From: Fen-1038 sp042408355
GTDB lineage: Bacteria > Chloroflexota > Anaerolineae > Anaerolineales > Villigracilaceae
DNA: 38,122 bases
Assembly (NCBI GenBank): GCA_042408355.1
Contig: JBHORD010000053.1
Location: 1-38,122 of the forward strand
Direction of reading: 5' to 3'
Under the pieces are notes generated by a model. That model made no database searches and was not told the origin of the DNA. It saw nothing but the letters and a program-made list of their open reading frames with translations. Each line of letters opens with the position of its first letter. Position 1 is the first letter of the stretch. The position numbers and the translations under genes were made by a program. Shown one piece after another: positions 16,059 through 23,590 of this stretch.

Positions 16059-17852
16059 CTACCTCGCCCCTCTTCTCCCAAACTGCCGCTCCAACATTTC
16101 CACCGACAAATGAATCATCGTCGGCCGTCCGTGCGGGCAAGTGCGCGGCGAATCGCAGTTCTCCAAGTCGGTGAGCAAGGCGCGCTGTTCATCGGGCGAT
16201 AACGTTTGCCCGCCTTTGACGGCCATTCGTTTGCAGACGCGCGCCGCCAGCTTCTTTTCGATCTCATTTTGTAACGGCGCTTCGTCTTCTTCAAAGTCTT
16301 CGACGATGGCGCGCAGCGCGGCGGACGGATCATTGCCTGCGAATAAATTCGGCACGGCGCGCACGCGAAAAGAATTCGGGCCAAAGTCTTCCACGTCAAA
16401 ACCGAAATGCGAAAGAACCGGTAATTGGGAAACGAGCAAATCGGCGGCTTGCGGCGGCAGGGTCACGACAACGGGCGTCAACAACGATTGCGATGGGATT
16501 TTCCGCATGTCGTGCTGTGCCATCAGTTTCTCAAATAAAACGCGTTCATGCGCGGCATGCTGATCAATCAAATACAATCCATCCGGACCTTCGGCGACAA
16601 GATATGTCAAGCCGATTTGGCCGATGAGTCTAAGCAAGGGAACTTTGTTGTTCGTTGTGGTTTGAAAGTTGGAAGGTTGAAAGCCTGCTCTGAGCGAAGT
16701 CGAAGGGTCTGAAAGTTGGCCGATTTCCGATTCTTGATTCCTGACTTCCAATTGTCCACTGTCAACCGTCAACTGATCGTCATGAGCGATTGACCAATCA
16801 ATCCCAACCTGCTGTGACGATTCCGGGCGCGAACCCCACAAAGATGGATTCACCGTCGGCACCGGCGCGTACGCCAACAGTCCGCGGCGAACCGCACGCT
16901 GGACAAAGCCAAAGACGCGATCCTGATTCCGGAATCGAACTTCCGCTTTGGCGGGATGCACGTTCACATCCACTTCTTCCGGCGCGATCTCGACGAACAA
17001 CGCGCCCATCGGATAACGTCCAACCATCAACAACGTGTGATATGCCTGAATGAAGGCGGTGGTCAGCGGCGTATCCTGCACCCAGCGGCCATTGACGAAG
17101 AAGGTGATGTCTTTGCGATTCGAACGCGTCAGCGCGGTGGGGCTGACATAGCCGAATAATTTGAGGCCATCTTCATCGGCGTGGATCTCCAGCAATTGTT
17201 TCGCAATTTCCACGCCGTACAATGCGGCTAAAATCGCGCGGCGGTCGCCGTCGCCGGATGTTTGCAGCGTAACATTCGCGCCTTCGGATAATTTAAAACG
17301 GACATCGGGGTACGCCAGCGCATAACGCGTCAGCAGGGCGTCAATGGCGCGGCGTTCCGTCACATCCGTCTTCAAAAATTTCAAACGCGCCGGGACGTTG
17401 TAAAACAAATCTTCGACGCGCACCACCGTTCCGGTCGGCGCGCCAACCGCTTCGATCTTTCCTTCGCGTCCGCCCTCGACTTTGATGCGCGCGCCCGCCT
17501 TCGATGATTTTATCTTCGACGTGATCGTCAGGCGCGAGACCGAACCGATCGAAGCCAGCGCCTCGCCGCGAAAACCGAGCGTGGCGATGTGAAAGAGATC
17601 ATCCGCCTTCGACAATTTCGATGTGGCATGACGCGAGACCGCCAGCGTCAATTCATCTGATGCAATGCCGCTTCCATCATCCGCAACCTCGATGAGTTTG
17701 CGTCCCGCTTCAGCAATCGAAACCGTGATGTTTTTTGCGCCCGCGTCCAGCGCGTTTTCCACCAATTCTTTTACAACTGACGCAGGCCGCTCGATCACTT
17801 CACCAGCGGCAATCTGCGAGGCAACCTCAGATGATAAAAGTCGAATGGGCAT
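16059..17852 (-). CDS. mutL: DNA mismatch repair protein MutL (endonuclease type)
   Basis: MutL links mismatch recognition by MutS to strand incision. The 597 residues have the GHKL ATPase motifs ELVENALDAGA (29-39), DDGSGIAS and GFRGEALASIG (94-103), and VDVNVHPAKAEVRF at about 294-307. The C-terminal domain has the metal-dependent nicking motif DQHAAHERVLFE (430-441), the CKRMAVKGGQ region and CPHGRPTMIHL, so this is an endonuclease-type MutL. The linker (about 342-404) is not conserved sequence but translated intergenic repeat, including QLTVDSGQLEV and DPSTSLRAG. A TATAAT lies six bases before the ATG and there is no Shine-Dalgarno. It is divergent from the LysM lipoprotein gene. Confidence 0.96.
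   Translation of the reverse strand: MPIRLLSSEVASQIAAGEVIERPASVVKELVENALDAGAKNITVSIAEAGRKLIEVADDGSGIASDELTLAVSRHATSKLSKADDLFHIATLGFRGEALASIGSVSRLTITSKIKSSKAGARIKVEGGREGKIEAVGAPTGTVVRVEDLFYNVPARLKFLKTDVTERRAIDALLTRYALAYPDVRFKLSEGANVTLQTSGDGDRRAILAALYGVEIAKQLLEIHADEDGLKLFGYVSPTALTRSNRKDITFFVNGRWVQDTPLTTAFIQAYHTLLMVGRYPMGALFVEIAPEEVDVNVHPAKAEVRFRNQDRVFGFVQRAVRRGLLAYAPVPTVNPSLWGSRPESSQQVGIDWSIAHDDQLTVDSGQLEVRNQESEIGQLSDPSTSLRAGFQPSNFQTTTNNKVPLLRLIGQIGLTYLVAEGPDGLYLIDQHAAHERVLFEKLMAQHDMRKIPSQSLLTPVVVTLPPQAADLLVSQLPVLSHFGFDVEDFGPNSFRVRAVPNLFAGNDPSAALRAIVEDFEEDEAPLQNEIEKKLAARVCKRMAVKGGQTLSPDEQRALLTDLENCDSPRTCPHGRPTMIHLSVEMLERQFGRRGAR
16641..16829 (-). repeat. Repeat-derived linker inside mutL
   Basis: This segment encodes mutL residues 342-404. 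It contains cttcgacttcgctcagagca (minus strand; gives DPSTSLRAG), ttgaaagttggaaggttgaa (plus strand) and a gttgacagtggacaattg unit. All resemble dispersed repeats; the GTTGAAAGTTG unit recurs at 37948-37981. Confidence 0.6.
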
Positions 17853-17858
17853 GGCTCG

Positions 17859-17864
17859 ATTATA
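17859..17864 (-). promoter_or_regulatory. -10 box of mutL, leaderless type
   Basis: A perfect TATAAT on the minus strand is followed by six bases and the mutL ATG. There is no ribosome site. It is divergent from an identical arrangement at 17938. Confidence 0.55.
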
Positions 17865-17937
17865 GCGGGAATAATAGAGACGCGAGGCAATGAGTTTCCG
17901 CCCCTCCGCAATGTCATTTTGATTTTCCTGCCTAAAT

Positions 17938-17943
17938 TATAAT
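17938..17943 (+). promoter_or_regulatory. -10 box of the LysM lipoprotein gene, leaderless type
   Basis: A perfect TATAAT is followed by catctc and then ATG at 17950, a six-base spacing identical to that of the divergent mutL gene. There is no Shine-Dalgarno. Confidence 0.55.
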
Positions 17944-17949
17944 CATCTC

Positions 17950-18888
17950 ATGCGATATGCTTTGATCTTGTGCTGTTTACTTGCGGCCTCATGCGCGTCT
18001 CAACCGGCAGATGGAAGCCCCGACGCCGCGCCTCTCCAGCCATATCGAACGCCGACCTCCAGCGCCACCGCCTCCACACCAGACGGGCTGGCGGCTTCCG
18101 TTAAAACGCCGTTGTCCACGCCGACGCCGTTCCGGTATACTATCGCCTCCGGCGATACATTGAGTCAGATTGCAGAAAAGTTCCACGTCTCGCTCGATGC
18201 GTTGATGGCGGCAAATCCAAACGTTGATCCGGGCGCGCTGTCCGTCGGAAAAACCATCTTGATTCCAAGCAGTCCCGCCGGTTTGATCAGCGCGGGAACT
18301 CCAACGCCTGTTCCGTTTTCCGTTCGGCAAATTGCCTGTCATCCAACAGCGGACGGAGGCGCGTGGTGCTTCATTCTCGTTCATAACGATTCGTCGAGTC
18401 CCATCGAAAACATTACGGCGCAAGTGACACTGTTCGATGCGAAAGGCAAATCCATTGCCAGCCAGACCGCATTGATGCCGCTGGATATTCTCGCGCCAAA
18501 CGCATCCATGCCGCTGGCGACCTTCTTCGCGCCGGTCATTCCGTCCAACGCAAAATCGCAGGTGCAGATTTTGACGGCCAATCAAGTTTCGATAAACGAT
18601 CCGCGTTATCTGCCTGCGGCAATTCAAAATTCATTGGTGCAAGTGGATTGGTCTGGAGTCTATGCAGAAGTGAGCGGGAAGATTTCATTACCTGCGAATG
18701 TCAGTCCCGCCGCTCTTGTCTGGGTGGCGGCGGCCGCTTATGACGCGGATGGAAATATCGTCGGCGTGCGGAGGTGGGAATCAAAAGCGGGCATTCCGCC
18801 GGGGGGAAGCCTGCCGTTTGATTTTATGATTTCGAGCGTCGGCGGAATGATCGCACGCGTGGATTTAGCGGTGGAGGCCAGACCGTGA
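17950..18888 (+). CDS. LysM-domain lipoprotein
   Basis: The 312-residue predicted lipoprotein has signal MRYALILCCLLAASCASQ with lipobox AASC (Cys15). A Ser/Thr/Pro-rich stretch (25-60) leads to a single LysM domain (about 62-107: YTIASGDTLSQIAEKFHVS, then ANPNVDPGALSVGKTILIPS), which binds N-acetylglucosamine-containing glycans. The C-terminal two thirds contain a beta-rich domain with FILVHNDSSSPIENITAQVT, resembling FxLYD-like extracellular modules. Codons and frame are consistent to the stop. It probably sits on the outer cell surface. No enzyme domain is visible. Confidence 0.85.
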   Translation: MRYALILCCLLAASCASQPADGSPDAAPLQPYRTPTSSATASTPDGLAASVKTPLSTPTPFRYTIASGDTLSQIAEKFHVSLDALMAANPNVDPGALSVGKTILIPSSPAGLISAGTPTPVPFSVRQIACHPTADGGAWCFILVHNDSSSPIENITAQVTLFDAKGKSIASQTALMPLDILAPNASMPLATFFAPVIPSNAKSQVQILTANQVSINDPRYLPAAIQNSLVQVDWSGVYAEVSGKISLPANVSPAALVWVAAAAYDADGNIVGVRRWESKAGIPPGGSLPFDFMISSVGGMIARVDLAVEARP

Positions 18889-18918
18889 GAAAAAAGAAAG
18901 CGGATAAGGGAAACGAAA

Positions 18919-19227
18919 TCAGCGCCTGGATTTTTTCCCGGCTTCTCTGCGATTGGTGATACCTGTCAGGAAACCAATAACGATAACGCCAATTATCAAC
19001 AGCAGAGCCAGACAGGTAAAACCCAGCATGATCGTCAGCGAAAGCGGCGGCGCAGCGGGAGTCTCTGCCGGCAAGGGGGTGGCTGTGACGACAATCGGCG
19101 CGGCGTGAAATGAATTGAAGGGTTGAACACTTGATGTCCGCGTGAGAACGCGGGATACAAAAACAGATTGAACAGGGAGGAGAATGAAAGCTAACAGGGC
19201 GACAAGCGCAATTTGTTTTGTTTGCAT
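18919..19227 (-). CDS. Two-helix membrane protein, 102 residues
   Basis: From ATG 19227 (GAGGAAAC upstream) the protein reads MQTKQIALVALLAFILLPVQ (signal anchor). An extracellular Thr/Pro-rich loop (VTATPLPAETPAAPP) follows, then a second hydrophobic helix (LTIMLGFTCLALLLIIGVIV) and a basic tail NRREAGKKSRR. A TATAAT at 19248-19253 lies 20 bases upstream. The gene converges on the LysM lipoprotein gene. The function is unknown. The architecture (anchor, TP-rich loop, anchor) is frequent among Anaerolineae hypothetical proteins. Confidence 0.65.
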   Translation of the reverse strand: MQTKQIALVALLAFILLPVQSVFVSRVLTRTSSVQPFNSFHAAPIVVTATPLPAETPAAPPLSLTIMLGFTCLALLLIIGVIVIGFLTGITNRREAGKKSRR

Positions 19228-19247
19228 GTTTCCTCGTGACGCTTCCA

Positions 19248-19253
19248 ATTATA
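19248..19253 (-). promoter_or_regulatory. -10 box of the 102-residue membrane protein gene
   Basis: TATAAT on the minus strand lies 20 bases before the ATG with a GAGGA ribosome site between, a normal leadered promoter. The -35 is not convincing. The remaining bases to 19427 contain no gene I can support. Confidence 0.4.
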
Positions 19254-19427
19254 GACGAAGGCGCGGGGCGGAAAGGCCATTGGGCGTTGGTTTACAGTCT
19301 TTCCAGGGCCGAAAATTTTTAAACGCAAACGAAGCAAATAAACGCCGGAAAAGCCGCCGTAGGCGCGTTCCAAAGCGTCTGGCCTGTCGGGCATTCCTGA
19401 GAAACCATACATGGATTTCTGCGAGGC

Positions 19428-19456
19428 TTGACATGACTTTGCCTTGCCCGTATAAT
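19428..19456 (+). promoter_or_regulatory. Perfect sigma-70 promoter of tRNA-Asn
   Basis: TTGACA (19428-19433), exactly 17 bases, then TATAAT (19451-19456). Transcription would start near 19463, about five bases before the tRNA. It confirms the housekeeping consensus of this genome. Confidence 0.85.
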
Positions 19457-19467
19457 CCCCGTCGCCT

Positions 19468-19539
19468 TCCTCGCTAGCTCAACGGCAGAGCGGGCGGCTG
19501 TTAACCGCTAGGTTCGAGGTTCAAATCCTCGGCGAGGAG
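19468..19539 (+). tRNA. tRNA-Asn (anticodon GTT)
   Basis: The full cloverleaf folds: 7-bp acceptor TCCTCGC/GCGAGGA, D-arm GCTC/GAGC, anticodon stem GGCGG/CCGCT with loop CTGTTAA (anticodon GTT), 5-base variable loop, T-arm CGAGG/CCTCG with loop TTCAAAT, and discriminator G. CCA is not encoded. The length is 72 bases. A perfect promoter precedes it and a terminator follows 12 bases after. Confidence 0.97.
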
Positions 19540-19551
19540 CTCGCCGGTACG

Positions 19552-19590
19552 AAAAATCCGTCTTACTTGCGTAAGATGGATTTTTGTTTT
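19552..19590 (+). terminator. Terminator of tRNA-Asn
   Basis: A 15-bp stem (aaaaatccgtcttac with gtaagatggattttt, one G-U) has a four-base loop TTGC and a following GTTTT tract. Confidence 0.9.
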
Positions 19591-19695
19591 AAATCAGGTT
19601 ATCAGATCAGGAGTTTTGATTTACGACCGTTTCTAAGCCTTAATTCCTATTGCGCCGCTGAACTTTGAGGGATAGGATGGTTGCAAGGAGTAAGA

Positions 19696-20442
19696 ATGAA
19701 ATTTCGCAAGCTGTTCTCTTTACTGCTCGCAACGATGCTCGCGCTGGCCTGTAATTTTCCGTTGTTCGCACCGGTCACGCCGACCGCCGACAACTCCTCC
19801 ATAGAGGCCACAGAGTCGGCCACTGCGCTCGCCACGTTCTTCCCAACGTTCACTCCGATCCCGCCATCCCCCACGGTCACTGGAACTCCGGGCATACCGC
19901 AGGTCACAGCCAATTCGACAGCGGTCAACTGCCGTTCCGGACCCGGGAGCGCGTACAGCGTCAAAGACACGATCAACGTTGGACAATCCGCGCAAATTAA
20001 GGGAAAGAATGGGGATGGAAGCTGGTGGTATGTCCAGGATCCAAACAACGCAAACATTTTGTGCTGGGTCTCCGACAGCGTTGTCCGTACCGCCGGGAAT
20101 GTATCCGACATTATCATGGTCACGCCGTCAACGGGCGTGGTGGTCAGCGTCAAGGTTGAGGCGTCGGTGTCTTCGCCGGTTTATTGCGGCGGGCCGAATG
20201 CCGTCATGTTCAGCGGCACAATCACAACCGATGGACCGGCAAAAGTTCAGTATCAATGGGAAATCCGCGGCGACAAATCCAACACCACCTCGCCGCAGAC
20301 GATCAATTTTAAGTCGGCGGCAACGAAATCCGTTCCCGATCCGGGAGCGTATTCAACAGACTGCGGGAATTACAGCGTCACATTGCATGTGTTGAGTCCG
20401 AACGACTTTTCTGCTACAAAGAAATTCTCGGTGGCGCCCTAA
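19696..20442 (+). CDS. SH3-domain lipoprotein
   Basis: The 248-residue lipoprotein has signal MKFRKLFSLLLATMLALAC with lipobox LALAC (Cys19). A Thr/Pro/Ala linker (TFFPTFTPIPPSPTVTGTPG) leads to a bacterial SH3-like domain (about 66-125) starting with the typical NCRSGPGSAYSVKDTINVGQ and ending CWVSDSVVR. The last 100 residues form an Ig-like/beta domain (CGGPNAVMFSGTITTDGPAK, YQWEIRGD). SH3_3 domains usually bind cell-wall or surface ligands. AAGGAG lies five bases before the ATG, deciding against the upstream in-frame ATG at 19681. It is convergent with the EXORDIUM-like gene. Confidence 0.85.
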   Translation: MKFRKLFSLLLATMLALACNFPLFAPVTPTADNSSIEATESATALATFFPTFTPIPPSPTVTGTPGIPQVTANSTAVNCRSGPGSAYSVKDTINVGQSAQIKGKNGDGSWWYVQDPNNANILCWVSDSVVRTAGNVSDIIMVTPSTGVVVSVKVEASVSSPVYCGGPNAVMFSGTITTDGPAKVQYQWEIRGDKSNTTSPQTINFKSAATKSVPDPGAYSTDCGNYSVTLHVLSPNDFSATKKFSVAP

Positions 20443-20490
20443 AGTTTTCAGGCACAAAGAACGCAAATGAAAAGACTTTAACAAAACATA

Positions 20491-20516
20491 AAGGGCGGCT
20501 CATACGAGCCGCCCTT
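20491..20516. terminator. Bidirectional terminator hairpin
   Basis: A perfect 11-bp stem (aagggcggctc with gagccgccctt) and ATAC loop lies between converging genes. A U-rich TATGTTTTG follows on the minus strand. Confidence 0.8.
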
Positions 20517-20536
20517 CCGTTCGAAACGTCTATTTT

Positions 20537-21514
20537 CTAGAGACCGGTCAGAACGCACTTGGAGGATTTGTTGCTCCACTCCTGCTGCAAGTAATACTTG
20601 CCCGTACCGATGACCTGATTATATTCGCTGTTGCTTGCACTACCGGTACTGCCTGTGCTTCCCAACGCCGTCCCAAAATTCCACGCGCACTTGTCGCCAT
20701 CCTCATAACCGCGTTTATCGTACCAGGCGTTGCCGTGCATATCGGTAATGGTTTCATTGTGCTCGTGGCTGATCACGTTGATTTCAGGGTCTGCATCATC
20801 GTTGTTCGGACGCTGACCAGCATCGCAGGCGGCCGGGACTGTATCCGCATAGGGCATGTTGGCATATAGCGTATCTCCCGCTGTGGCGGCAAAGTTGCTG
20901 TGATAAGCGCAGTATTGGGAAAAAGCGCAGCTGCTGCCGGCACAACTTCCAATGCCCTTGGCGGTCAGCATAAAGAACTCGTTGCCCGAACGAGACCAAC
21001 CCTGAGCCGTGGCCACCTTATCAATTTCCGCCTGGATTTGCGCATCACTCAAGCAGACCGTGGTGTAACTGTCACTACAACCGCTGGCGGGCAGTGGATC
21101 CGTATCCACTACAAAACCGCCGAAGGAGGAACTGTAAAGAATATGACCATTTGTATTGTCATAATATTGCGTGGTGGCATAATACACATTGGACGTCTTT
21201 CCGCTGTCCGCCGCCACATTTTGGAAAAACCCGTTGATCAGGCTTACATAATTGGCGCTGACGGTGTAACCCGCAGGCACCCAATAAATTGCATACGTCG
21301 TATTGGTGTGCATTACCGGCCCATTATGATAGGAGAGGTTACCCGCGCCGGATGAAAGATGGGAAGAAGCCTGACCACGCGCCCAGACAACGCCGAAAAT
21401 GCGCGTTCCGCCTCCTGGAGGCGTATCAGCGCTCTTTCCGCTTGCATAGGCTGGCGCCGCCGCGGAAAAAGCAACGATCAAAACGAACAAAACGGACATA
21501 AACTTTCTAAACAT
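20537..21514 (-). CDS. Secreted PHI-1/EXORDIUM-family protein
   Basis: The 325-residue exported protein has signal peptide MFRKFMSVLFVLIVAFSAAA with a likely cleavage after AYA. The middle reads NGPVMHTNTTYAIYWVPAGY and SLINGFFQNVAADSG. The C-terminal part has VISHEHNETITD, GNAWYDKRGYEDGDKCAW and YYLQQEWSNKSSKC. This order matches the PHI-1/EXORDIUM family of plants (SHEL-E...NAWY...GD-C...QW-WN...C) and its bacterial relatives. The biochemical role is unknown; the conserved HE-x2-E stretch invites a hydrolase hypothesis but HEXXH is absent. GGAGGAG lies five bases before the ATG. Several Cys suggest extracellular disulfides. Confidence 0.75.
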   Translation of the reverse strand: MFRKFMSVLFVLIVAFSAAAPAYASGKSADTPPGGGTRIFGVVWARGQASSHLSSGAGNLSYHNGPVMHTNTTYAIYWVPAGYTVSANYVSLINGFFQNVAADSGKTSNVYYATTQYYDNTNGHILYSSSFGGFVVDTDPLPASGCSDSYTTVCLSDAQIQAEIDKVATAQGWSRSGNEFFMLTAKGIGSCAGSSCAFSQYCAYHSNFAATAGDTLYANMPYADTVPAACDAGQRPNNDDADPEINVISHEHNETITDMHGNAWYDKRGYEDGDKCAWNFGTALGSTGSTGSASNSEYNQVIGTGKYYLQQEWSNKSSKCVLTGL

Positions 21515-21682
21515 ACTTGCTCCTCCATGACCAATAAGAAGATGGGTAAAACGGATCGGTTTTACATGAATGAATCTCTTTTGTCAATGTTTTTCATGTG
21601 GAAAGCGCAATAAATCACGAGCAAATGCGCGCGGCAATAAAAGATCTGCGGCTGTAAACAGAAACAGGATGTTGGATTTCGG

Positions 21683-23017
21683 TTATGAATGCAGACTCAT
21701 CATCAGATCGCGGTTTGGCCGCAGGACGAAAAGCGGCTGAGGCTGGACATCCATGCCGGGGAGCAGATGCAATTCGAACCGCTGAAGAACACAAGCCATG
21801 ACCAGCGCGGCTTCCATCAAACCAAAATTATTGCCAATGCACTGGCGCGGTCCCGCGCCAAATGGAATATATGCAAATTTGTTTCGTCCGATTAAATTCT
21901 TTTCAGAAAAGCGCTCGGGGTCGAAGACATCAGGCTTGTCCCAGAACATGGGATGGCGGTGCAAAGCGTACGTGCAAATTGCGATGGTCGTATTCGGGGC
22001 GACATAATATCCGCCGATTTGATCTTCGCCGATGGCGCGTCGTCCCAACGTCCATGCTGGCGGGAACAGGCGCAGGCTTTCATCCAAAACCATTTGCGTA
22101 TACGGAAGATGATCCAGATCGGGATATTGGGGCGGGCGTCCGTTCAACGTGTGGCGGACTTCGCTCCGAAGGCGGTCAAGGGCCCAAAGATTCTGCGAAA
22201 GCAAATACCATGTCCAGGTCAAAGCACTGGCCGTTGTTTCATAACCGGCGAGAATCAGCGTCATGATCTGAGTGCGCAGTTGTTCATCGTCCATCGCCGC
22301 GCCGGTCTTCTCGTCGCGGGCAAGGATCATCGAACTAAGCAAATCGCCGCCGTCTTTGAAATCCCGCTTCCGCAATTGGATAATGCGCGTGACGACCGCG
22401 CTGAGTTCGGCGGCAGATTGGACGAGGCGCGGGTGACTGGGCTTTTCCAAATAAGCGGCGGCGCGATTAACGATCTCGCCCACTTCGCGAACCTCATCGC
22501 CAAGATCCACGCCGAACAGGGCGCGCGTCGTGACGGTCATCGTCAGCGCCGCCATTTCGCGCGCGATATCCACCGGCTGATTATCTTTGTGGAATCGCTC
22601 CCATCTTTCCAGCATGGATTGTGCCGCTTCGACAATCATGCCATCCAGCTTTTCGAGGCGGGTATGATGGAAGGCGGGCTGCATCATGCGCCGCTGTTTG
22701 CGCCACGTTTCGCCTTCGGAAGTCAGCAATCCCTCGCCGACAACTTTCTTGAACATTTGGTTGGAGGAGGTGCCTTTGGTGTAATTTCGATTATTATCCA
22801 CAAGAACATGGCGCACGAAGTCTGGATGATTGATCAAATAGGCAGTCTCGGGCGCGGGGCGATAGCAGACGATGTCGCCGTATTGGGAGGCGATATTAAC
22901 AAAAAACTTCAAGGGATCGCGTATCAATTCGCGAACGCTTCGGCTTGTTGGCGCCGGCGGCAGTCTGCGGCCGGGTGAGGCGGGGTCAGGCTGGGAAACG
23001 CTGTTTTGAAAATCCAT
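21683..23017 (-). CDS. Cytochrome P450
   Basis: The 444-residue soluble P450 has the I-helix oxygen-binding motif AGYETTAS (257-264), the ExxR pair E313/R316 in DESLRLFPP, the PERF-type DPERFSEKN, and the haem ligand C393 in FGAGPRQCIGNNFG. There is no membrane anchor and no fused reductase; no ferredoxin or reductase gene is nearby. The motif context (FHHTRLEKL, TWTWYLLSQN) is close to bacterial CYP102/CYP110-like fatty-acid or terpene hydroxylases, but substrate cannot be assigned. AGAGGAG precedes the ATG. The gene has its own promoter at 23065-23093. Confidence 0.95.
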   Translation of the reverse strand: MDFQNSVSQPDPASPGRRLPPAPTSRSVRELIRDPLKFFVNIASQYGDIVCYRPAPETAYLINHPDFVRHVLVDNNRNYTKGTSSNQMFKKVVGEGLLTSEGETWRKQRRMMQPAFHHTRLEKLDGMIVEAAQSMLERWERFHKDNQPVDIAREMAALTMTVTTRALFGVDLGDEVREVGEIVNRAAAYLEKPSHPRLVQSAAELSAVVTRIIQLRKRDFKDGGDLLSSMILARDEKTGAAMDDEQLRTQIMTLILAGYETTASALTWTWYLLSQNLWALDRLRSEVRHTLNGRPPQYPDLDHLPYTQMVLDESLRLFPPAWTLGRRAIGEDQIGGYYVAPNTTIAICTYALHRHPMFWDKPDVFDPERFSEKNLIGRNKFAYIPFGAGPRQCIGNNFGLMEAALVMACVLQRFELHLLPGMDVQPQPLFVLRPNRDLMMSLHS

Positions 23018-23064
23018 CCATCTCCTCTAAAAGACGTAAGTTCGTGATTGCTAAAGATTGTTCG

Positions 23065-23093
23065 ATTATATGGGGAAAGGGAGTGGCAGGCAA
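23065..23093 (-). promoter_or_regulatory. Sigma-70 promoter of the P450 gene
   Basis: On the minus strand TTGCCT (23088-23093), 17 bases, then TATAAT (23065-23070). It gives a 5' leader of about 40 bases. Confidence 0.65.
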
Positions 23094-23164
23094 GCCAATG
23101 TTTTATATTTTTCCTCATCCGCCCCAATCTTTACATTTCATATTTTTGGAATCTGCCGCTCAAA

Positions 23165-23199
23165 TACGAATGCGGAGGCAATTTGTCTCCGCATTCGTA
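23165..23199. repeat. 13-bp perfect hairpin
   Basis: Arms tacgaatgcggag (23165-23177) and ctccgcattcgta (23187-23199) have a nine-base loop. No U-tract follows clearly on either strand. It may end transcription of the small ORF at 23281-23355 or act as a processing site. Confidence 0.6.
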
Positions 23200-23280
23200 C
23201 GCCGACAGGAGCATCTGCCGCCAATATCAAGCCCCATTAATTAGATGCCCTGTTCATCAAGTGACCGAGGGCGCCGCGCT

Positions 23281-23355
23281 TTACAAACCGGCATCCAAGA
23301 CAATCAGATCGTTAGAGATCTGGGTTGGATTTCGTACAGTCGAACTGTTTAACAT
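23281..23355 (-). CDS. Possible 24-residue peptide gene with perfect Shine-Dalgarno
   Basis: The ORF encodes a 24-residue peptide starting MLNSSTVRNPTQISNDLIVL and ending DAGL. A perfect AGGAGG lies six bases before the ATG (AGGAGGCACAGCATG). A perfect hairpin lies about 80 bases downstream. There are no Cys, Trp, Tyr or membrane segments. It sits on the same strand as P450, 263 bases upstream of it. It could be a precursor or signalling peptide, a leader peptide, or chance. No family is recognised. Confidence 0.35.
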   Translation of the reverse strand: MLNSSTVRNPTQISNDLIVLDAGL

Positions 23356-23590
23356 GCTGTGCCTCCTGTGAATTTCGTCTCTACGTTATATCAATTGATA
23401 GAACAAATACATGACGCATCGAGGCCCGAATAGTTGCAGTCTTTACCTTGAAAAACTTTACATAAACGCAAGCATTCTTCGTTTTCAACGAATTTGCAAT
23501 GTTTCCCAAAAACAGAAACAACACCTCCCGCATGGTTGCCGGCGGAGGGCGTCGCTTTTATCAGATTGCTCTTTTATTTCAAGCCAATGA

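Larger units (their letters stand above)
23018..23590. other. 573-bp region without a conventional gene
   Basis: Between P450 and the sigma-partner gene I see the P450 promoter, a 13-bp hairpin, a 24-codon ORF with a perfect Shine-Dalgarno (23281-23355), and an unstarted cysteine-rich open frame with an overlapping 50-codon ORF (23381-23573). A probable terminator of the sigma operon also lies here: on the minus strand cctccgc at about 23543 pairs with gcgggagg, then a TGTTGTTTCTGTTTTT tract. Local AT content is higher than in the flanking genes. Confidence 0.5.

Noticed and set aside
19254..19427. Short plus-strand ORF before tRNA-Asn
   Set aside because: Arg-rich translation, no ribosome site, overlaps antisense and promoter sequence; looks noncoding.
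21953..22978. 341-codon open frame antisense to P450
   Set aside because: Shadow of the P450 gene; no domain-like sequence. P450 motifs are complete on the other strand.
21683..23355. P450 plus small ORF as a biaryl RiPP cluster
   Set aside because: The 24-residue peptide has no Tyr, Trp or His for cross-linking, and no other maturation or transport gene is near.
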